A stretch of DNA of 35,362 nucleotides from a virus. The notes below the pieces were generated by a model. That model was not told where the DNA came from, searched no databases, and saw only the letters and a program-made list of their open reading frames with translations. Shown here piece by piece: positions 1-7,259 of the stretch. Both the position numbers and the translations under genes were made by a program. The stretch covers positions 1 through 35,362 of the IMG/VR virus record IMGVR_UViG_3300027973_000015; one strand, written 5' to 3'. How positions within the stretch are numbered: the stretch's first letter is position 1; every line of letters begins with the position of its first letter.

Positions 1-127
1 AATGTACAAAAAGAAGATGTAGATAATGTAATTGAAAAAGCAAAGCAATCTGGGGGGGAAATAGATAAATTAGGAAAAGATTTAGCTTCAAAATATGGTG
101 GAGTTGTTACACCTATAAACTATAAAT
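1..127. repeat. Terminal direct repeat, left copy (circular-contig overlap)
   Basis: The first 127 bases are identical to 35236-35362. The repeat lies inside one open reading frame that continues correctly through the join, so the molecule closes into a circle of 35235 bp. A length of 127 equals a common maximum assembly k-mer, so this is most likely an assembly overlap and not a physical terminal repeat. Confidence 0.95.
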
Positions 128-597
128 CAGAGGAATCTATTACCAGAAAGGTCAATAATGACTATGGGGGAAATATTAATGAATTAAAGGACTCTGTTAG
201 AAATACTGTAATAATAGACAATGAACAAGGTTTAAAATCAGCCGTCAAGGATTTGACTGATAACCCAAATACTTTAAGAATTAAAGTACAAAATCACGAA
301 TCTGACCCTTTAGGATATAGTGGTACTATTGCAAACGTTAAAATGAGTAATGGGTTAATTGGAGAAGTGCAAGTAAATAGTGCTAAAATGATTTATGCAA
401 AAGAAAACGAAGCCTCTGCAAAAGCAATTTTAGGTAATAGCAAATACAATCAAATAGCTAAGGAAACAGGAAAACCAGGGGGATTAGGTCATAAATTATA
501 CGAAGAGTATAGATTATTAGACCCTAAAAAAGATGCCAGTAAGATGTCTGAAATCGCAAATAAATCCAAAGAATATTATAAAAATTTTAGAGGATAA
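1..597 (+). CDS. Capsid protease fusion, C-terminal part: RelA/SpoT-like alarmone synthetase domain (5' end is at 34573)
   Basis: This is residues 222-419 of the gene that starts at 34573 and crosses the circular join; base 1 is a codon start, so there is no break in frame. The segment reads as a RelA/SpoT nucleotidyltransferase domain, the fold that moves pyrophosphate from ATP to GTP/GDP or, in toxSAS relatives, to other acceptors. Motifs in family order are: K263-S264 followed by SITRK; D285 in LKDSVRNTVI (metal ligand position); G326-Y327 (guanine-stacking loop); E343 in LIGEVQV (second acidic catalytic position); and GHKLYEEYR at 384-392, typical of the toxin-like branch. The His that often follows the GY motif in housekeeping enzymes is not evident. 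The DNA is visibly richer in A/T than the protease half, which suggests a swapped-in C-terminal module. Catalytic activity and the acceptor are inferred, not shown. Confidence 0.85.
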   Translation, partial: NVQKEDVDNVIEKAKQSGGEIDKLGKDLASKYGGVVTPINYKSEESITRKVNNDYGGNINELKDSVRNTVIIDNEQGLKSAVKDLTDNPNTLRIKVQNHESDPLGYSGTIANVKMSNGLIGEVQVNSAKMIYAKENEASAKAILGNSKYNQIAKETGKPGGLGHKLYEEYRLLDPKKDASKMSEIANKSKEYYKNFRG

Positions 598-623
598 TTT
601 AAAAATAATAAGTATATTTGATT

Positions 624-842
624 ATGAAACATACGGAAATTTTAAATCTTTTAGCCTCAGGTAATGAAGTTTATTTTATCAATTCTTTTGATGAAATAGC
701 TTTTAAAAGTATTCCTAATGGGGGATATGAAGCTAAATTTAAAAATGGCAAACCATACACAATAGAAATTGGTTCTGAGCCATTAACACAAGCATTTTTA
801 GAAGGAAAAGTAATTACTAAATCGGAATACGAAAAATATTAA
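624..842 (+). CDS. Small hypothetical protein downstream of the synthetase fusion
   Basis: A 72-residue acidic-to-neutral protein starting MKHTEILNLLASGNEVYF. A TTG at 618 would add two residues, but the ATG at 624 is preferred. It lies 26 bases after the synthetase fusion on the same strand, so it is probably translated from the same message. It has no signal peptide, membrane segment or recognisable domain. Its last 26 bases overlap the convergent hydrolase gene tail to tail. Small genes directly after polymorphic-toxin domains are often immunity or accessory proteins; that role is only a guess from position. Confidence 0.7.
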   Translation: MKHTEILNLLASGNEVYFINSFDEIAFKSIPNGGYEAKFKNGKPYTIEIGSEPLTQAFLEGKVITKSEYEKY

Positions 843-1338
843 TTAATATTCCTTTTAAGTAAAATAACTTAAGCCTATTTGATAAAGGCTTATTAAATTT
901 GAAGTATATAATTTTGAATTGTTCTGATTCATTTATATACTTTTTAAATTTATGGTAATTCTTATTTCTTATAGATTCTCTAACATTACATATCCTATCA
1001 CATATCTTTACTATTGAAGCTATTTTGCTTTTAGATATTTCTTTGTAATAATTATCTATTGTATTTTTTTTAGTTAATAATTTTACATTATTATAAACTA
1101 TAATACTTATTTCTTTTATTTTATTTTCGTCCATATCAGTATCTTCTAATATATCGTGCAAAGCGCATACAGAAAGGATTTCATCATATTTATTACCTGT
1201 GATATTGTTTTGTTTACAAAATCTTTCTGCTTCAAACCAAACATCTAATAAATGATAAATGTAAGGCTTAGACCCATACTGCTGATACTTATGGTATTCA
1301 GCAGCAAGGGCAAGTGATTTATATCTTAGTGTTTGCAT
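817..1338 (-). CDS. Small alarmone hydrolase (HD domain, MESH1/SAH-like)
   Basis: A 173-residue single-domain HD phosphohydrolase of the RelA/SpoT hydrolase family, which removes the 3'-pyrophosphate of (p)ppGpp and related products using Mn2+. The expected motifs are present in order: H16 in the first helix, KPYIYH with H29, the HDILEDT motif with H61-D62 and E65-D66, LLTKK at 87-91, and VKICDRICNV with D114 and N118. All metal-binding positions are intact, so activity is predicted. There is no synthetase or regulatory domain, as in MESH1 and in SAH antitoxins paired with toxSAS synthetases. It is the second gene of a two-gene minus-strand unit, 3 bases after its neighbour, and converges on the RelA/SpoT-like fusion gene. 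The likely role is to neutralise the product of that fusion. The gene is AT-rich compared with the structural genes. Confidence 0.88.
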   Translation of the reverse strand: MQTLRYKSLALAAEYHKYQQYGSKPYIYHLLDVWFEAERFCKQNNITGNKYDEILSVCALHDILEDTDMDENKIKEISIIVYNNVKLLTKKNTIDNYYKEISKSKIASIVKICDRICNVRESIRNKNYHKFKKYINESEQFKIIYFKFNKPLSNRLKLFYLKGILINIFRIPI

Positions 1339-1341
1339 ATT

Positions 1342-1917
1342 TTAAGCGTACCAACTTGAATAAACTCCAGATTCTTGATTTTTGTACTCATAAAAGCCTC
1401 CGTATTGTGCTTTGATATGATAACCAATGTTGCCGTTATATCCAACTGAAAGGATAACCCTTTTTAAAATCGGCTCTCCAATAAAAGCATTTTCAACTGG
1501 CTTAACATTCGCACACATAAAACCTTCGCTTCCTTCGACAAAACTTTTAGCTATTTTTTGAATCATTATCGATTTTGATTTGACTTCAATAACTTGGTAA
1601 AAGCTAATGTTTGTCTGTTCATATCCCCAACTATTGTAGAATATTGAACCAACCTCAAAGTTATGACTCATATTTTTTTGAGCCTCTTTTTTAAGAGCCT
1701 TTCTCTCATTTTCAGCTTTAATGTTTTTTTCAACCTTTTCAATCCATTCATTACAAAATTCAATCATACGTTCAACGCTTCTGAATCTGTAATTAAATAA
1801 AGCTTTTGGGAAACGAGCCTTACTTGCTTTTTTCATACAACAACCAATAATCATTGGTTCATTTTTAAGAATGAGAACAAATCCCAAACTTTCATACTTT
1901 TCAATCAAATTTTTCAT
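1342..1917 (-). CDS. Conserved-looking hypothetical protein, first gene of the minus-strand unit
   Basis: A 191-residue soluble protein. The N-terminal half (about 1-80) is basic and helical (EWIEKVEKNIKAENERKALK). The C-terminal half (about 85-191) resembles a compact beta-rich domain with aromatic motifs such as FYNSWGYEQTNISFYQV and ends YSSWYA. I have seen this kind of GxxFYxSWGYEQTNxxFYQV protein as an unnamed family in mobile elements but cannot assign a function. It precedes the alarmone hydrolase and shares its promoter, so it may help control or support it. Confidence 0.8.
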   Translation of the reverse strand: MKNLIEKYESLGFVLILKNEPMIIGCCMKKASKARFPKALFNYRFRSVERMIEFCNEWIEKVEKNIKAENERKALKKEAQKNMSHNFEVGSIFYNSWGYEQTNISFYQVIEVKSKSIMIQKIAKSFVEGSEGFMCANVKPVENAFIGEPILKRVILSVGYNGNIGYHIKAQYGGFYEYKNQESGVYSSWYA

Positions 1918-1948
1918 AGTGTTTTGTTTAAGTGGTTAACTGATATAT

Positions 1949-1982
1949 CAAATATACAAACTTTTCACAATCCACAATCAAA
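1949..1982 (-). promoter_or_regulatory. Bacteroidota-type promoter for the minus-strand hydrolase unit
   Basis: Read on the minus strand, TTTG (1982-1979) is followed after 22 bp by TATATTTG (1956-1949), a perfect match to the Bacteroidota -7 box TAnnTTTG. The start codon of the first minus gene (1917) is 31 bases further. This predicts expression by the unmodified host polymerase, independent of the capsid genes. Confidence 0.65.
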
Positions 1983-2004
1983 AGGGTAAAGTTTTTTATA
2001 AAAT

Positions 2005-2050
2005 AATGATAAGCGGTAAATATCAATGATGAATGGTAAATTTAAATGAT
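2005..2050. repeat. Three direct repeats with 20-bp period between divergent units
   Basis: The hexamer AATGAT occurs at 2005-2010, 2025-2030 and 2045-2050, exactly 20 bp apart. The first two units also share GGTAAA at 2015-2020 and 2035-2040, and a further GGTAAA is at 1985-1990. A period of two helical turns places the units on one DNA face, as expected of an operator. The array sits between the minus-strand promoter and the scaffold gene. Confidence 0.55.
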
Positions 2051-2075
2051 AAACATATTATTCTCTTTATATTTA
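2045..2075 (+). promoter_or_regulatory. Candidate phage promoter before the scaffold gene
   Basis: AATGAT (2045) is followed by TATATTTA at 2068-2075. The same two elements with the same 23-bp offset occur before the capsid protease gene (34537 and 34560, there AATATTTA). The box differs from the host TAnnTTTG only at its last base. It may be a late promoter used with a phage factor. Confidence 0.4.
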
Positions 2076-2089
2076 AAGAAAAAAGTATT

Positions 2090-2674
2090 ATGAACGCAAG
2101 AGATGCAATTATGCAAATTAGGGCTTTGTTCGAAGATATGCCAATGGATGCTCCTGCACCTGTTGAAGCACCAATCGAAGAGGTACCTGTTACATTCGCA
2201 GAATATAGCCTTATGGACGGAACGAAGGTTATGATTAGCGAACTTGCTATTGGTGGCGAAGTTACTTTAGCAGACGGAAGTCCTGCTCCTGTTGGCGAAC
2301 ACCAATTAGCTGACGGCACTAAAATTGTTTTAGACGATGCTGCTAAAATCTTATCTATTGAAACCCCAGAAGCAGAAGCTAAAGAAGCTGACGAAAACCC
2401 TGCTGAAATGGGTAAAAAGTATGATGAGAAAATGGCTGACGAAATTACAAACTTAGTAGCTGAAAACGAAAATCTTAAAACACAAGTAGCACAATTAGAG
2501 GCAAAAGTTAAGAATGGCTTTAGTCAAGTAGCTGAATTAATAGAGGCACTTACTAAGACACCTAACGCTGAACCTATTGCGCAACCAAAACAAAACTTCG
2601 GTTCTAACGTAACAACTCATTCAATGAAGTACGATAGAATTGAGAAATTTAGAAACGCTTTATTAAACAAATAA
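2090..2674 (+). CDS. Probable head scaffolding protein
   Basis: A 194-residue acidic protein from the ATG at 2090 (MNARDAIMQIRALFEDMP). An in-frame ATG at 2033 would add an AT-derived tail (VNLNDKHIILFIFKEKS) unlike the rest and is rejected. The middle carries a small Gly/Asp-rich beta segment (DGTKVMISELAIGGEVTLADG). The second half is a coiled coil (about 125-155) rich in Glu, Lys and Leu, and a short basic helix (YDRIEKFRNALLNK) ends the protein. This is the usual plan of scaffolds, whose C-terminal helix binds the major capsid protein. It lies 12 bases before the major capsid gene. No sequence family was recognised with certainty. Confidence 0.7.
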   Translation: MNARDAIMQIRALFEDMPMDAPAPVEAPIEEVPVTFAEYSLMDGTKVMISELAIGGEVTLADGSPAPVGEHQLADGTKIVLDDAAKILSIETPEAEAKEADENPAEMGKKYDEKMADEITNLVAENENLKTQVAQLEAKVKNGFSQVAELIEALTKTPNAEPIAQPKQNFGSNVTTHSMKYDRIEKFRNALLNK

Positions 2675-2686
2675 AAATAAAATAAA

Positions 2687-3640
2687 ATGGGATTTGATGT
2701 ATCTGCATTAGCAAACTATACAAAAGAAAACGAGGCTCTACTTGTAACATCTTCTGTATTAGGTTCAAAAACTGCTTCTCTTATTAAGAGCGCAGGAAAC
2801 GTTATGGTTGGCGTAAAGTCAAGCGAGAAGATTAACATTATGCAAACTGACGCTATCTTCCAAGATGGTGCTGCTTGTGGTTTTACTGCTTCTGGCTCTA
2901 CAACTTTCACTCAAAGAACTGTAACTCCGGGCAAGATTAAAGTAAACGAAGCTTTATGTCCTAAAGACTTAGAAGCAAAGTATTTACAAAAGGCTTTACC
3001 AACAGGTTCAAGTTATGACTCAGTACCTTTTGAGCAAGAGTATAGCGAAAAGAAAGCTAAGACTATTGCTGCTCAATTAGAGACTGCGCTATGGACTGGC
3101 GATACCGCTTCTGTCAATGTTAACCTTAATAAATTTGACGGGCTTGTAAAATTAATAGGCGCTGCTTCAGGTGTTGTTGCTGCTAACGCTTCAACTTATA
3201 TCTCTGGTGCTCCTTTAAGTTCTATTACTGCTGCTAACGTAATCTCTATCTTTGATGGTGTTTACGCTGCAATCCCTGCACAAGTTGTAGCTGCTGACGA
3301 TATGACTATCTTCTGCGGTCAAGATTTATTTAGAACTTACACTATTGCTCTTAAGAATGCTAATAGCTTCTCTTATAGCGTAGATGTTAAAGCTGATAGC
3401 GAATTTATCTTACCAGGTACTACAATCAAAGTTATTGCAGTTGCAGGTCTTAACGGAACTAACAAGGTTTACGCTATGCGTTTATCAAATATGTTCTTAG
3501 GTACAGACTTATTGAACGAAGAAGAAAAATTCGAAATCTTCTACGCAAAAGAAGCTGACCAAGTACGTTTTGTATCTCAATTTAAGATGGGTGTAAACAT
3601 CGCATTCCCTGACGAGACTGTGAAGTTTATCCTTGCATAA
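2687..3640 (+). CDS. Major capsid protein
   Basis: A 317-residue protein, probably of HK97 fold, forming the head shell. The features are the early helix and strand region, a central part with SSYDSVPFEQEYSEKKAKTIAAQLETALWTGD (shown here only as the region near residues 107-140), Ala/Ser-rich turns, and a C-terminal beta segment VRFVSQFKMGVNIAFPDETVKF-like ending at residue 317. Strong codon bias toward GCT/AAC/ACT differs from its neighbours and fits very high expression. It follows the scaffold and is followed at once by a strong terminator, as is common for the most abundant virion protein. Confidence 0.85.
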   Translation: MGFDVSALANYTKENEALLVTSSVLGSKTASLIKSAGNVMVGVKSSEKINIMQTDAIFQDGAACGFTASGSTTFTQRTVTPGKIKVNEALCPKDLEAKYLQKALPTGSSYDSVPFEQEYSEKKAKTIAAQLETALWTGDTASVNVNLNKFDGLVKLIGAASGVVAANASTYISGAPLSSITAANVISIFDGVYAAIPAQVVAADDMTIFCGQDLFRTYTIALKNANSFSYSVDVKADSEFILPGTTIKVIAVAGLNGTNKVYAMRLSNMFLGTDLLNEEEKFEIFYAKEADQVRFVSQFKMGVNIAFPDETVKFILA

Positions 3641-3646
3641 TTTATC

Positions 3647-3677
3647 GGGTAGGTTGAAATATACCTACCCATTTTTT
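3647..3677 (+). terminator. Rho-independent terminator after the major capsid gene
   Basis: GGGTAGGT (3647-3654) pairs perfectly with ACCTACCC (3663-3670) around an 8-base loop, followed by a T run at 3672-3677. Confidence 0.85.
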
Positions 3678-3698
3678 AAACTAATTAATTTTTAAAAT

Positions 3699-4220
3699 AT
3701 GCCTTGCGCTTTATCCCAAAATTACTCCCTTGATTGTAAAGATTCATTGGGCGGAATTACTGAGGTTTATTTCATAGCAGCAGCAGATGTTACTTCTACA
3801 ACAGAAGCAAGTGGTGTAATTACCGCACTTGTAAAAGCATCTGGTAAAAAGTTTTTCAAATACGAACTTGTAAAAGGCACTTCTCAATTAGTTGAGAATG
3901 TTAATGCAAGTGTAGAAAACGGAACTATTTTTTATGCTCCTGAATTGACCATAGTATTAAACAAACTTCAAACTAACACAAGAAACGAAATCTTGTTGTT
4001 GGCTCAAAACTTATTAGTAGCAGTTGTCAAAGATAACAATGGCGCATTCTGGTACTTAGGCAAACAAAGAGGCTTAGACCTTACAGGCGGTAGCGCAGGT
4101 ACAGGAACGGCGATTGGGGATAGAAGTGGTTACACTTTAACCTTCACAGGTGCAGAAGCTGCCCTTGCTCCATCAGTAAACTCTACTGTATCAGCAGCAC
4201 TTACTACACCAGGTACTTAG
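3699..4220 (+). CDS. Structural protein, possible major tail (tube) protein
   Basis: A 173-residue protein beginning MPCALSQNYSLDCKDSLGG, with mixed beta-strand character, a helical KLQTNTRNEILLLAQN segment (about 90-105), then DRSGYTLTFTGAEAALAPSV near the C-terminus. It is isolated between two strong terminators next to the major capsid gene, a setting that suggests a separately and highly expressed virion protein. The GYTLTFTG ending resembles tail-tube proteins of Bacteroidetes siphophages, but I cannot prove this; a head decoration protein is the main alternative. Confidence 0.6.
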   Translation: MPCALSQNYSLDCKDSLGGITEVYFIAAADVTSTTEASGVITALVKASGKKFFKYELVKGTSQLVENVNASVENGTIFYAPELTIVLNKLQTNTRNEILLLAQNLLVAVVKDNNGAFWYLGKQRGLDLTGGSAGTGTAIGDRSGYTLTFTGAEAALAPSVNSTVSAALTTPGT

Positions 4221-4245
4221 GTTGTTTTGGTTTTGTATATAGATG

Positions 4246-4275
4246 CCCTCGCCTTTAATTAGGTGGGGGTTTTTT
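4246..4275 (+). terminator. Rho-independent terminator
   Basis: CCCTCGCCT (4246-4254) pairs with AGGTGGGGG (4261-4269) over nine pairs including two G-T pairs, with a 6-base loop and a T run at 4270-4275. Confidence 0.85.
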
Positions 4276-4277
4276 AT

Positions 4278-4307
4278 TTTGCAAACATTCGCAGTTAATT
4301 ATATTTA
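4278..4307 (+). promoter_or_regulatory. Candidate promoter giving a leaderless message
   Basis: TTTG (4278-4281), an 18-bp spacer, then TATATTTA (4300-4307). The GTG start at 4313 is five bases after the box, where a transcript would be expected to begin. It lies directly after a terminator, so a new start is needed here. Confidence 0.5.
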
Positions 4308-4312
4308 TAGTT

Positions 4313-4687
4313 GTGATAAGACTTACAAAGGGACAAACCGAAAATATTATACTTACCTTGACTGAGAAGCAGCTTTTAACAAGCCCGAACTATCTATTCA
4401 TATTTGAGAATAGAAGCACAAATACGGAGATTAAATTCGTAAGGCTTAACAATACGGATATAAGTGCTTACAAGGAACGTTACAATGAGTTTAGCATAGT
4501 AGTAAATAGCTTCTTTAATACGGCTTTAAACGGGCAATACACCTACACAATCTACGAACAAGCAAGTACATCAAACCTTAACCCGACGGGCTTAAACCTG
4601 CTTGAAAGCGGCATTATGGAACTAGAGGGTACAACTATATCATTCACGGAATACGAAACAACAAGCACATTCACAATAAGACAATAA
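4313..4687 (+). CDS. Phage structural protein of unknown role before the portal
   Basis: A 124-residue protein with GTG start, predicted mostly beta (alternating hydrophobic strands such as NYLFIFENRS and GQYTYTIYEQ). The only start compatible with the reading frame in this gap is the GTG at 4313, five bases after a TATATTTA box. The stop overlaps the portal start by one base (TAATG), implying translational coupling. Probably a minor virion or head protein; function not identified. Confidence 0.75.
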   Translation: MIRLTKGQTENIILTLTEKQLLTSPNYLFIFENRSTNTEIKFVRLNNTDISAYKERYNEFSIVVNSFFNTALNGQYTYTIYEQASTSNLNPTGLNLLESGIMELEGTTISFTEYETTSTFTIRQ

Positions 4688-6663
4688 TGGAAATACAAGT
4701 ATTGACATTTGCGGAAGCAAAGCAACCGGAATATAAAGAGAAAAAAGGCGAAGGGTATATGCAGTATGGTCAAAACAATGACTATCCGCAGTACTTATTA
4801 GACCTATTTAACAAATCAGCAAAGCATAACGCAATCATTCGTGGCAAGGTTAACTACATTGTCGGCAATGGTTGGGCAGGAGAAGAGGCTTTAGTTAAAA
4901 AAGTAAATAGAGAAGAGAGCCTAATTGACCTAACTAAAAAGGTTGCTTTAGATTTAGAACTATTTGGCGGTTCTTACATCCAAGTTATTTGGAGTGTAAT
5001 GGGCGAACAAGTAGCTGAGTTATGGCATTGTGATTATACAAAGATTAGAACCAACAAAGACAATACGCAGTTCTGGTATAAAGACGATTGGAAAGTTACA
5101 CGCAATCAAGAGAAGGCAGAGATTTACAATGCTTTTAACCCTGCTAACCCACAAGGTGTGCAGATACTTTACGTTAAAGAGTACAGACCGGGAATGAATG
5201 TTTATAGCCTTCCTGGTTATTTCGGTGCGCTTAACTACATTGAAAGTGATGTTGAAGTTAGTAAGCACGTTTTGGGTAATGCTCAAACAGGGTTTTCTGC
5301 CAGTAAACTTATTACTTTACCAAACGGAGAGCCAAGCCCTGACGAGAAGCGAAGCGTAAGTAAGCAGTTTGACAATATGTACACGGGTGCGGACGGCAAA
5401 AAGTATTTACTTGCTTTTGTAAACGATGTAAGTCGTAAGCCTATTGTTGACGATTTGGGTGCAAGTGATTTAACTAAAGAGGACTTTGGTAGAGTAGACG
5501 AGTTAATACAAACTAATATATTTAGCGGACACCAGATTACAAGCCCTGACTTATTTGGCATTGCCGTTCCAGGTCAATTAGGCAACCGCCAACAGATGCG
5601 TGATAGTTACGAGATATTTAACAATACCTATGTACGTTATAAGCAAATGCAACTTGAAGGTGTGTTTAATATGTTAGCGCAGTATGCAGGGGTAACAGTA
5701 GAACTTAAACTACAACCTGTTGACCCGATTGGAATTGATTTTAGTGAGAATGTTATTTTACAAGTAGCACCAAAAGAGTGGATATTAGAGAAATTAGGCA
5801 TTGACCCTACACAATACGGAATAGTTGCAGAAACAGAGCAACCAATGGCTGCAAGTCCTTTAAGTGTAAACGAACACATCAAAGGATTGAAAGGTCGTGA
5901 GTGGCAAAATATGCAGCGCATAATTAGGGACTTTAACAAGGGTAAGATAACAAGAGAACAAGCAAGTTCAATGCTTAAAGGTGGATATGCGCTTACAGAC
6001 GAAGAGATATTTACTTGGTTAGGTGCAGAAGACGAGCAATTTAGTGAGCAAGACTTTCAGGTTTTCTTTGAGTTCGGAGAAGACAGAAGTGGTTACGAAG
6101 TATTTAAAAGCAAGACAAGATTTAGTGACGATGCAGACTTTGAAATGTTTGCAGATGTAACACAGTTACAATCTAATATCTTGGACTTAATTGTTAAGGA
6201 TAAGCGTATTACTCCAGAGGTAATAGCTGACACACTTAAAGAAGACATTGGTGCGGTAAAGCGTGTTATTGATGCGTTAATTGAGAAGGGGTTTATTAAG
6301 ACAAACGATGTAAAGCAAGGCAAAGGAATTGATAGTAACGTTATTATTGAGAGACAACTAACTGCGCCTATCGGAGAGATTGTTGAAGCTATGAAGCCAC
6401 AAACTACGCAGATATTAATTAGATATAGCTACGAGTGGAAAGCAGGTTTTAACGATGGCGATTTAGATACAAGCAGACCTTTTTGTAAGTACTTAGTAAC
6501 TGCTAATAAGTTTTATACTCGTAGCGAAATAGAGACAATGAGTGCAAGGCTTGGTTATTCTGTATGGGACAGACGAGGCGGTTGGTACACTAAGCCGGGA
6601 ACAAATACAGTATCGCCAAGTTGCAGACACGAGTGGCGCAGCAATATCGTGAAAAGAAAATAA
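4687..6663 (+). CDS. Portal protein with a C-terminal winged-helix and MuF-like extension
   Basis: A 658-residue protein. Residues 1 to about 400 have portal features: QYGQNNDYPQYLLDLFNKS near the start, IIRGKVNYIVGNG, the LELFGGSYIQVIW segment, and the long helical stem and crown region ending near GVTVELKLQPVDPIG. The portal is the dodecameric head vertex through which DNA is packaged. Residues about 490-545 look like a winged helix (ITPEVIADTLKEDIGAVKRV). Residues about 574-658 hold a Cys/His/Trp-rich module with SRPFCKYL, YTRSEIETM and SCRHEW, similar to the C-terminal part of MuF minor head proteins. The extension may replace a separate MuF protein, which I do not find. Portal is normally next to terminase; here it is about 15 kb away on the circle. 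Confidence 0.85.
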   Translation: MEIQVLTFAEAKQPEYKEKKGEGYMQYGQNNDYPQYLLDLFNKSAKHNAIIRGKVNYIVGNGWAGEEALVKKVNREESLIDLTKKVALDLELFGGSYIQVIWSVMGEQVAELWHCDYTKIRTNKDNTQFWYKDDWKVTRNQEKAEIYNAFNPANPQGVQILYVKEYRPGMNVYSLPGYFGALNYIESDVEVSKHVLGNAQTGFSASKLITLPNGEPSPDEKRSVSKQFDNMYTGADGKKYLLAFVNDVSRKPIVDDLGASDLTKEDFGRVDELIQTNIFSGHQITSPDLFGIAVPGQLGNRQQMRDSYEIFNNTYVRYKQMQLEGVFNMLAQYAGVTVELKLQPVDPIGIDFSENVILQVAPKEWILEKLGIDPTQYGIVAETEQPMAASPLSVNEHIKGLKGREWQNMQRIIRDFNKGKITREQASSMLKGGYALTDEEIFTWLGAEDEQFSEQDFQVFFEFGEDRSGYEVFKSKTRFSDDADFEMFADVTQLQSNILDLIVKDKRITPEVIADTLKEDIGAVKRVIDALIEKGFIKTNDVKQGKGIDSNVIIERQLTAPIGEIVEAMKPQTTQILIRYSYEWKAGFNDGDLDTSRPFCKYLVTANKFYTRSEIETMSARLGYSVWDRRGGWYTKPGTNTVSPSCRHEWRSNIVKRK

Positions 6664-6675
6664 AGAAAATAAGAA

Positions 6676-7257
6676 ATGAGTTTAAACACATTATTCATAA
6701 GCGTACAGAATATTAAAGACCGCTCTGGCTTACACGCAAACGTGGACGAGAAACTTGTATTGCCTGAGATAAAAACTGCACAAGATATGTATATCCTACC
6801 GGCTTTAGGTAGTGCCTTATATAGTCGTTTACAAGCAGGTATCACGGCAAACAACTTGAACGGCAACGAGGTTATCTTGTTAGACCAATACATAGCAGAT
6901 ACTTTAGTACACTATGTACTTAGTGAGTTGCCAATGGGCTTGTCTTATCAGTTCTATAACAAAGGATTGTTAAGGAAGGGCGGAGAAAATACCGAGAACC
7001 CTTCGATGCAAGATATGATTGACGTGGCTAATAGATACAAGACCCGTGCTGAGTTCTACAAGCAAAGAATGATTAAATACTTAAAAGAATATTCTACACT
7101 TTATCCTGAGTACCTTAATCCTGGCAGTGGTATTGATGCGATACACCCTGAGAACGATGCTTACACAACGAGCATTTGGTTAGGCGATTTTGATTGCTGC
7201 GCAGGTAAAAGCTTTGAGGAACTTTATCAAGGGGACAAAGGTTGTAGTAGCTGCTAA
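6676..7257 (+). CDS. Head-tail connector (adaptor) protein
   Basis: A 193-residue mainly helical protein. It begins MSLNTLFISVQNIKDRSGLHANVDEK, with a helical pattern TAQDMYILPALGSALYSRLQ typical of gp6-like adaptors that ring the portal. A Cys-rich end (DCCAGKS, CSSC) could bind metal. It directly follows the portal, the usual place for the adaptor. Confidence 0.7.
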   Translation: MSLNTLFISVQNIKDRSGLHANVDEKLVLPEIKTAQDMYILPALGSALYSRLQAGITANNLNGNEVILLDQYIADTLVHYVLSELPMGLSYQFYNKGLLRKGGENTENPSMQDMIDVANRYKTRAEFYKQRMIKYLKEYSTLYPEYLNPGSGIDAIHPENDAYTTSIWLGDFDCCAGKSFEELYQGDKGCSSC

Positions 7258-7259
7258 TT

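Noticed and set aside
253-597. Separate 114-residue gene starting with TTG at 253
   Set aside because: It is only the end of the fusion gene; the frame is open back to base 1 and continues across the join to the ATG at 34573.
613-620. TATATTTG promoter box before the 624 gene
   Set aside because: Only three bases from the ATG, no -33 TTG in range, and the area is AT-rich, so a chance match is likely.
2033-2089. Upstream ATG for the scaffold gene
   Set aside because: The added 19 residues come from promoter-like AT sequence and do not resemble the protein; the ATG at 2090 fits the MNARDAIMQIRALF start better.
4288-4296. ATTCGCAG shared by 4288 and 16947 as a regulatory element
   Set aside because: Only eight bases, in different positions relative to the boxes; likely chance.
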